This document shows, piece after piece, positions 56,012 through 60,577 of a stretch of 60,577 nucleotides of DNA. Both the position numbers and the translations under genes were made by a program. Origin of the DNA: Pseudorhodoferax soli. GTDB lineage: Bacteria > Pseudomonadota > Gammaproteobacteria > Burkholderiales > Burkholderiaceae_C. The notes beneath the pieces are model-generated. The model did not search any database and had not been told where the DNA came from. It saw only the letters and a list, made by a program, of their open reading frames with translations. Position 1 is the stretch's first letter. Every line of letters starts with the position of its first letter. The stretch spans positions 1 to 60,577 of the forward strand of contig NZ_QPJK01000019.1 in the NCBI RefSeq assembly GCF_003337555.1, given 5' to 3'.

Positions 56012-56488
56012 TCATTCCATTCCCCAATAGGCCTGGTGGGGCGCGCTGGCTTCGGCGAGAAGCGCAGGGCCGATCACGGTGAAAGGTTCCGCGCTGTGCG
56101 CGAACACATCGCGGCAGGACATCTGCAGGTCGGCCGCCGTGGCGTCCTTGGCGCGAAAGCGCCGCAGGCTCACCGCGTCGATGCCGAACACCACGCGGCG
56201 GATGCCGCTCCAGAAGATGGCCCCGGCGCACATCACGCAGGGCTCGCCCGAGGCGTACATCGTGGCGCCGGCCATGGCTTCGCGCTTCAACTGGCGCAGG
56301 GCATTGACCTCGGCATGGGCCGTGCAGTCGCCCGTGGCCGCGTTGTCGTTGTGGGCCTCGGCCAGCAGCTGGCCATCGGCGCCCACGACGACGGCACCGA
56401 AGGGCCGGTTGCCGCGCGCGCTGCCGAGGGCCGACAGTGCGATGGCCTGGCGCAGGTAGCGGCCGTCCGTGGCATTCAGTTCTTCCAT
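56012..56488 (-). CDS. Nucleoside/nucleobase deaminase (CDA superfamily)
   Basis: A 158-residue zinc deaminase. The site is HAE (His58, Glu60) with PCVMC (Cys84, Cys87). The length and C-terminal helix (DLQMSCRDVFAHS) fit the guanine-deaminase/nucleoside-deaminase group rather than tRNA adenosine deaminase TadA, which is usually unlinked to transport genes. Substrate candidates are guanine, adenine-type bases or a plant-like analogue. It begins 2 bp after the transporter binding-protein gene and precedes the dioxygenase gene by 59 bp. Confidence 0.83.
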   Translation of the reverse strand: MEELNATDGRYLRQAIALSALGSARGNRPFGAVVVGADGQLLAEAHNDNAATGDCTAHAEVNALRQLKREAMAGATMYASGEPCVMCAGAIFWSGIRRVVFGIDAVSLRRFRAKDATAADLQMSCRDVFAHSAEPFTVIGPALLAEASAPHQAYWGME

Positions 56489-56490
56489 GC

Positions 56491-57501
56491 TCACGCCTTG
56501 ACAGCCCGTTCGGAGGCCGCAGGCAGGAAGCTGGCGTTGAACACCTGGCTGGCGGGCGGCGCCGCCTTGAGCCCGAAGGTCTGGGTGATCTCCTCGATCT
56601 GGCGCGCCAGCAGTTCCGGCTGCACGGCGCCCAGGCCATGGGCGCGCGTGTCGGCCGTGACCATGTACTTGGCCGTCAATGCGAAGCGCTGGGCCTCGAG
56701 CTTCTCGTCGACCATGGGCTCGCGCTGCTTGACGAAGGCCATGGCGGCCACCGGATCGGCCAGCGCATCCTGCACGCCGCGGTTGGTGGCGCGCAGGAAG
56801 GCGCGCACGGTCTCTGGCTTCTCGCTGACCAGCTTGCTCGAGGCCAGGATCGCGTTGCCATACAGGCTGGCGCCGATGTCGGCATAGGAGAGCACGGCCA
56901 GCTGGGCCGGGTCCACGCGCTGGAACAGCGACAGGGCGGAGTCGTGGAAATAGGTCGCGCCGTCCACGTCGCCGCGCACGATCACGTTGTCGCGCTGCGA
57001 GAAGTCGGTCGTCACCCACTCGAAGGCATCGGCCTTCAGGCCCGCATGCCGGGCCGCGATCGGCCAGGCCCGGCGCGTGGACTCCACGGCCGCCGCGGCG
57101 ATGCGCTTGCCGGCGAGGCTCTTGAAATCGGTCACGCCGCGGTCCTTGCGCGCGATGATCACGAAGGGGGCGCGGTTGTAGTACTGGTAGACAGCCTGCA
57201 CCAGCGGCCCCTGCGCAGCCTGGAACTCCATCAGCGCGCTGAGGTCGCCGAAGCCCATGTCGTAGGCGCCGCTGGCCACGCGCGTGATCGCGGCCACCGA
57301 GCCGCTGCCCACGTCGAAGCTGGGCGCCAGGCCCTCCTGCGCGTAGTAGCCCTTGGCCAGCGCCACGAAGAAGGGCGCGACCTGGCCCGAGATGCGGAAG
57401 TCCAGCGTGAACTTGAGCGGCTGGGGCTTGCCGCCCTGCGCGAAGCTGAACGCGGGCAGGGCGGCGGCGGTGGCCAGGGTGAGAAGGCGGCGGCGTTGCA
57501 T
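56491..57501 (-). CDS. ABC transporter substrate-binding protein (NMT1/THI5-like)
   Basis: A 336-residue periplasmic binding protein with a signal peptide (MQRRRLLTLATAAALPAFSFA). The mature domain (from KPQPLKFTLDF) belongs to the NMT1/SsuA-like family, which binds sulfonates, thiamine-precursor pyrimidines or similar ligands. The region VAPFFVALAKGYYAQEGL is typical. The matching permease and ATPase are not encoded nearby, so it must use a transporter elsewhere. I chose ATG 57501; an ATG at 57564 would add 21 residues ahead of the signal. Confidence 0.88.
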   Translation of the reverse strand: MQRRRLLTLATAAALPAFSFAQGGKPQPLKFTLDFRISGQVAPFFVALAKGYYAQEGLAPSFDVGSGSVAAITRVASGAYDMGFGDLSALMEFQAAQGPLVQAVYQYYNRAPFVIIARKDRGVTDFKSLAGKRIAAAAVESTRRAWPIAARHAGLKADAFEWVTTDFSQRDNVIVRGDVDGATYFHDSALSLFQRVDPAQLAVLSYADIGASLYGNAILASSKLVSEKPETVRAFLRATNRGVQDALADPVAAMAFVKQREPMVDEKLEAQRFALTAKYMVTADTRAHGLGAVQPELLARQIEEITQTFGLKAAPPASQVFNASFLPAASERAVKA

Positions 57502-57581
57502 GGTGGGGCTCCTGGAATGCTTTCGAACGCAGTCTAGGAACCCGTGCGCCATGGCAACAGCCACGGCCAGGCCATGTCCGG

Positions 57582-57599
57582 CATAACAGGCTTGTTATG
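57582..57599. promoter_or_regulatory. Palindrome between the binding-protein gene and the B12 riboswitch
   Basis: CATAAC-AGGCTT-GTTATG is a perfect inverted repeat with 6-base arms, AT-rich in a GC-rich setting. It lies 81 bases upstream of the minus-strand binding-protein ATG and before the plus-strand riboswitch, so a regulator could control either side. The spacing suits a dimeric helix-turn-helix protein. A plus-strand -10-like GATAAT follows at 57627-57632. Confidence 0.45.
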
Positions 57600-57638
57600 G
57601 CGACACGGCGGTGCGTGTGGCTGGACGATAATCCGCGC

Positions 57639-57678
57639 GGGCCGCGGCGCCCCTCCACACCGGAGGGGCGCCGGGCCC
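57639..57678 (+). promoter_or_regulatory. Very stable hairpin just 5' of the cobalamin aptamer
   Basis: GGCGCCCCTCC (57646-57656) pairs perfectly with GGAGGGGCGCC (57662-57672) around a 5-base loop, extended by GGGCC (57639-57643) with GGCCC (57674-57678). It begins about where transcription from the GATAAT element would start. It is not part of the known aptamer and has no T tract. It may stabilise the leader's 5' end. Confidence 0.5.
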
Positions 57679-57877
57679 CGGTTGCAAGGTGCCGCCGGCC
57701 GCAAGGCCGGAGGTCAAACGGGAAGCAGGTGAGATGCCTGCGCTGCCCCCGCAACGGTCAGCGGATCACGACCCCTCATGCCGGCGCCTCGCGCCGGCAG
57801 CCACTGCGCCCCCGGGCGTGGGAAGGCGAGGGGCCTGGTGCCTTGAAGGCACCGCTCCGCGAGCCCGGATACCGGCC
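57676..57877 (+). promoter_or_regulatory. Cobalamin (B12) riboswitch aptamer
   Basis: The order of conserved blocks matches the cobalamin riboswitch. P1 5' strand CCGGT is at 57678-57682, AAGGTGCC at 57686-57693, and GGGAAGCAGGTGAGATGCCTG from 57720. The core GCTGCCCCCGCAACGGT begins at 57743, GGGAAGG is near 57820, and the B12 box GCCCGGATACCGGCC ends near 57876, closing P1. It precedes a BtuB-like receptor gene, so adenosyl- or another cobalamin should repress uptake. The expression platform seems to be at the RBS hairpin 57986-58007. Confidence 0.9.
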
Positions 57878-57985
57878 TTGCAGTCGATTCGGACACCGCG
57901 GGCGTGCGCTGGTCCGACGCGGGTGCGCGCCCTCGCGGCGCGGCCCGGGTCGTGCCTTGTGCGGCTGCGGTGTGTTCCAGAGATC

Positions 57986-58007
57986 GGCCCTGCGGGAGAG
58001 CGGGGCC
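57986..58007 (+). promoter_or_regulatory. Hairpin sequestering the btuB ribosome-binding site
   Basis: GGCCC (57986-57990) can pair with GGGCC (58003-58007), enclosing the Shine-Dalgarno-like GGGAGAG (57994-58000) 11 bases before the ATG at 58011. This fits translational control downstream of the riboswitch. Another possible helix (TCGGAC 57889-57894 with GTCCGA 57912-57917) lies between. Pairing is my inference from complementarity. Confidence 0.5.
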
Positions 58008-58010
58008 TGA

Positions 58011-60224
58011 ATGCAACGGCACATGCACGACCACCAGCCATCCGGCCGCCCACGCGCGGCTGCGCTTCGCGGATTCCTTCCCCCATCCTCCGTCCTGGCC
58101 ACCGCACTGGCGCTGTGCGGCATGGCCCAGGCCCAGGCACCTGCCAAGGGCGCCCTGGAAGAGGTCTTCGTCACGGCCACGGCCCGGCCCGAGGACCGCA
58201 GCCGCATCGCAGCCACCACGCAGACCATCGGCCGCGAGACGATCGAGCGCTCCAGCGCGCGCTCGGTCACCGACCTGCTGGCCGAGAACGCGGTCGGGTT
58301 CCTGAGCGAGTGGACCGCCGCGCAGACCTCGATGAACATCCGCGGCGCGGCCACCGACGGCCAGGGCCGCGACTTCCGCAGCCAGGTGCTGGTGCTCCTG
58401 AACGGGCGCCGCGCCGGCACGGCCAACCTGTCCAAGCTGAGTCCGTCCGACGTGGAGCGCATCGAGATCGTGCGCGGCCCGGGCTCCGTGGTCTACGGCA
58501 GCCAGAACATGGGCGGCGTGGTCAACATCATCATGAAGACCGGCGCGACGACGCCCGGCTCCAGCGCGGACCTCACGGCTGGCTCCTGGGGCCTGTGGCG
58601 CGCCCATGCGCAGACGGCGGGTGCCAGCGACACGTTCGACTGGTACATCGGGTTCAGCGGCGGCGAGCGCGGCGACTACGACTCCGGCCAGGGCGGCACG
58701 ACCATGGCCAACACCGCCTGGGAGGGCCGCGGCGCGAGCGCTGCGCTGGGCTGGCAGCTGGCCGCGCACCACCGCGTGGCGCTGCAATTGCGCACCGACG
58801 GCATCTACAACGCGGGCTTCCGCGGATCGGGCGCCAACATCCACAGCCGCGACGACCGCGACAACCGCTCGCTCGACTTGACGTACGAGGGCGCCACGGC
58901 CGACCACCGCGTCAGCTGGCTGGCCCAGGTCTACGACCTCAGCGATGTCGACGAATTCAACTGGGCCTCGCCCGTCATCCGTGCGGGCACCGCCGCCGTG
59001 CCCGGCACTTCGCGCGACCACAACCGGCGCACGCTGGACGTGAGCGGCCTGCGCCTGCAGCCGCGCTTCAGGCTGGGGCAGGGCAACGACCTGCTGCTGG
59101 GCCTGGACTGGGAGAAGAGCCGCCTGCGCTCCGTCCGCGAGCGCGTGGCGATGCCAGGTGGCCCCAGCGGGCAGGTCGCCCCCTACGACAACAACCAGAC
59201 CGAAGCGGTGCACGCGCTGTACTTCGAGGATGCACAGACCCTGCTGGACGACCGGCTCACGCTGCGCGCCGGCCTGCGCCAGACCTGGGGCCGGACGCGC
59301 TTCGACGCCACCCCCAACCTGCCGCTGGCCGTCAGCACCACGCGCAGCTACGACACCCACACCTGGTCCATGGGCGCGACCTGGAAGGCCAGCGATGCTC
59401 TGCACCTGCGCGCGGGCGCCTCCACGGGTTTCCGCGCGCCGACGGCGACCGAGCTGGCCTCGGACTTCACGGCCGTGGGCGGCGGCCGCATCTTCGGCAA
59501 CGCCGACCTGGAGCCGGAGACCAGCCGGCAGATCGAGGTAGGCGCCACGCTGCAGGTGCCCGGCTGGCGGCTGGACACCGCGCTGTTCCAGAACACGATC
59601 TCCGACCGCATCACCACGGTCTCGCGCGGGCCCGCGACCAACACCTCGGACTATGCCAACAACACGGCCGACACCGTGGCGCGCGGTGTCGAGTTCAACG
59701 GCAAGTTCGACCTGGCCCACGCACTGCAGCTGCCGGGGCGCGTGCTCGACGCCTTCGCCAGCGGCTACTACCACTTCGACATGCGCGACAAGGGCGCGGC
59801 CGCCACGGCCAGCACAGACAAGGTGCAGCGCATGTACCGCTACGAGGCTTCGGCCGGCGTGCGCTACGGCGAAGGCGGCCCGCGCGATGCGGGCGCCTGG
59901 ACGCTGCAGCTTTCGGCGTTGCTGCGCGGGCCGATGTGGTACGACACCGAGGAGAACCTGCTGGTGCCGCAGGGCGAGCCCGGCAGCACCTTCATCCACC
60001 GCAAGGGCGCCTTCACGGTCTGGAACCTGCGCGCGGACTACCGCGTGTCGCCGGGCGTCAAGCTCTATGCGGGCGTGAACAACCTGTTCGACCTGAACCG
60101 CCACCCGATCTTCATCGCGCTGGACCGTTCTCCCTGCACCGCGAACGCGGCCTTCCAGAACGGCGGCTGCGGCACCTCCATGCCGGGGCGCGAGCTGCTG
60201 GTCGGCCTGCACGTCGATTTCTGA
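58011..60224 (+). CDS. btuB: TonB-dependent receptor, BtuB-like (vitamin B12 uptake)
   Basis: A 737-residue outer-membrane receptor. A signal peptide (to about residue 42, AQAQAP) precedes a TonB box (EEVFVTATA). The plug domain runs to about 160 (VRGPGSVVYGSQNMGGVVNI), then a 22-strand barrel ends with the Phe-terminated LLVGLHVDF required for assembly. The cobalamin riboswitch in its leader makes corrinoid uptake the best assignment, although ligand specificity is not visible in the protein itself. The ABC transporter genes btuCDF are not in the window. Confidence 0.88.
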   Translation: MQRHMHDHQPSGRPRAAALRGFLPPSSVLATALALCGMAQAQAPAKGALEEVFVTATARPEDRSRIAATTQTIGRETIERSSARSVTDLLAENAVGFLSEWTAAQTSMNIRGAATDGQGRDFRSQVLVLLNGRRAGTANLSKLSPSDVERIEIVRGPGSVVYGSQNMGGVVNIIMKTGATTPGSSADLTAGSWGLWRAHAQTAGASDTFDWYIGFSGGERGDYDSGQGGTTMANTAWEGRGASAALGWQLAAHHRVALQLRTDGIYNAGFRGSGANIHSRDDRDNRSLDLTYEGATADHRVSWLAQVYDLSDVDEFNWASPVIRAGTAAVPGTSRDHNRRTLDVSGLRLQPRFRLGQGNDLLLGLDWEKSRLRSVRERVAMPGGPSGQVAPYDNNQTEAVHALYFEDAQTLLDDRLTLRAGLRQTWGRTRFDATPNLPLAVSTTRSYDTHTWSMGATWKASDALHLRAGASTGFRAPTATELASDFTAVGGGRIFGNADLEPETSRQIEVGATLQVPGWRLDTALFQNTISDRITTVSRGPATNTSDYANNTADTVARGVEFNGKFDLAHALQLPGRVLDAFASGYYHFDMRDKGAAATASTDKVQRMYRYEASAGVRYGEGGPRDAGAWTLQLSALLRGPMWYDTEENLLVPQGEPGSTFIHRKGAFTVWNLRADYRVSPGVKLYAGVNNLFDLNRHPIFIALDRSPCTANAAFQNGGCGTSMPGRELLVGLHVDF

Positions 60225-60252
60225 GATGGCGCAGTCCCCGACGCCCAGCAGG

Positions 60253-60303
60253 GGCCGAGCGCAGCGATGGCCCGAGCCCCAGGCCGAGCGCAGCGATGGC
60301 CCG
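60253..60303 (+). repeat. Direct repeat after btuB
   Basis: Two exact copies of GGCCGAGCGCAGCGATGGCC plus CG lie at 60253-60274 and 60282-60303, 29 bases apart. This GAGCGCAGCGA-type repeat looks like the short intergenic repeats of Comamonadaceae. Both copies are outside any gene. Confidence 0.8.
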
Positions 60304-60343
60304 TGTGGGACTTCCCCCTGTGCCCCTGCAGAGGAGCGCAGTG

Positions 60344-60448
60344 CCATGGGCTGCGCGGGGAACCTCGCGCTTCAACATCTGACTCATTGCGCTTGTCCGA
60401 GCGTAGTGAACGCAGTGAACGGTGCGAGTTGCGCAATGCAGCCCATGG
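60344..60448. repeat. Nested inverted repeat in the terminal intergenic region
   Basis: CCATGGGCTGC (60344-60354) has a perfect inverted copy at 60438-60448. Inside it CATTGCGC (60385-60392) pairs with GCGCAATG (60431-60438), enclosing two AGTGAACG units (60405-60420). The nesting would give a long structured RNA or cruciform of about 105 bases. No open frame explains it. Confidence 0.7.
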
Positions 60449-60513
60449 CGCGAGCACCGCAGGTTGCCCGGAGCGTTAGCGGAGGGACAGGGGCACCGGG
60501 GTCGCCTTCTTTT

Positions 60514-60547
60514 GCTTACTTTTCTTGGCGAAGCAAGAAAAGTGAGT
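60514..60547. repeat. REP-like palindrome near the right edge
   Basis: ACTTTTCTTG (60518-60527) and CAAGAAAAGT (60534-60543) form a perfect 10-bp stem with loop GCGAAG, extended to about 14 bp with wobble pairs. TTGCTTACTTTTCTT-type elements are familiar as dispersed intergenic repeats in Burkholderiales and Xanthomonas. A further stem, GCGGGG (60554-60559) with CCCCGC (60567-60572), follows. The whole stretch 60225-60577 has no gene that I can support. Confidence 0.7.
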
Positions 60548-60577
60548 CGTCGTGCGGGGGCGAAATCCCCGCCTCCT

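Noticed and set aside
57714-60347. Minus-strand frame of 877 codons opposite btuB and the riboswitch
   Set aside because: Antisense shadow; it would also run through the structured riboswitch.

Overview
The window is about 60.6 kb of GC-rich bacterial chromosome, densely packed with genes on both strands. Codon use and gene content point to a betaproteobacterium of the Burkholderiales, most likely Comamonadaceae (an Acidovorax, Variovorax, Hydrogenophaga or Xylophilus relative). Supporting signs are the PEP-CTERM protein, DUF3182, the ProQ/FinO protein and a branched-chain 2-oxoacid dehydrogenase operon with its own E3. The genus cannot be fixed from the sequence. I saw no rRNA, tRNA, CRISPR array, transposase, integrase or phage gene. 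This is a core-like chromosomal stretch with a few small accessory or decayed spots.

Layout. 1-8.7 kb: the C-terminal part of a hybrid histidine kinase, an aldo/keto reductase overlapping cytidine deaminase, a CHMI-type isomerase, a four-gene branched-chain 2-oxoacid dehydrogenase operon (E1alpha, E1beta, E2, E3) and a DUF1653 gene. 9-15.8 kb: a chemoreceptor with a CheR-docking tail, an orphan PEP-CTERM protein behind a sigma-54-type promoter, a ketopantoate reductase with a strange C-terminal tail, a YceI protein, a phospholipase-D lipoprotein, a MoaD/ThiS-like protein and the remnant of a BNR-repeat gene. 15.8-28.5 kb: an acyl-CoA synthetase/GNAT fusion, cobQ, an MHYT hybrid kinase, an alpha/beta hydrolase overlapping a DUF3182 gene, cobT and a PAS-GAF-GGDEF-EAL protein. 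28.5-36.5 kb: nth, a gamma-glutamyltransferase, an aminotransferase overlapping a SUI1 protein, a GST, small unknown genes, a ProQ/FinO RNA chaperone, a luciferase-like oxidoreductase and a haloacid dehalogenase. 36.7-46.6 kb: a complete tripartite RND efflux operon, an ABM-family monooxygenase behind a palindromic site, a DUF4398/OmpA envelope pair, and 3-hydroxybutyrate dehydrogenase with a patatin lipase.

The most interesting block is 46.7-53.5 kb. A minus-strand operon encodes an SPFH/SHOCT protein, a zinc-ribbon DUF4178 membrane protein, a DUF350 membrane protein, a membrane-embedded spermidine-synthase-like aminopropyltransferase and an exported FAD oxidase. It converges on an S-adenosylmethionine decarboxylase gene. 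Together they look like a membrane-stress or membrane-modification system built around aminopropyl chemistry. Further on are a substrate-binding protein, nucleoside deaminase and 2-oxoglutarate dioxygenase operon, then a cobalamin riboswitch controlling a BtuB-like TonB receptor. The last 350 bases are non-coding and full of inverted and direct repeats.

Vitamin B12 recurs: cobQ, cobT and the riboswitch/btuB unit. Signalling is prominent too, with two hybrid kinases sharing a REC-REC-HPt tail, a c-di-GMP enzyme and a chemoreceptor.
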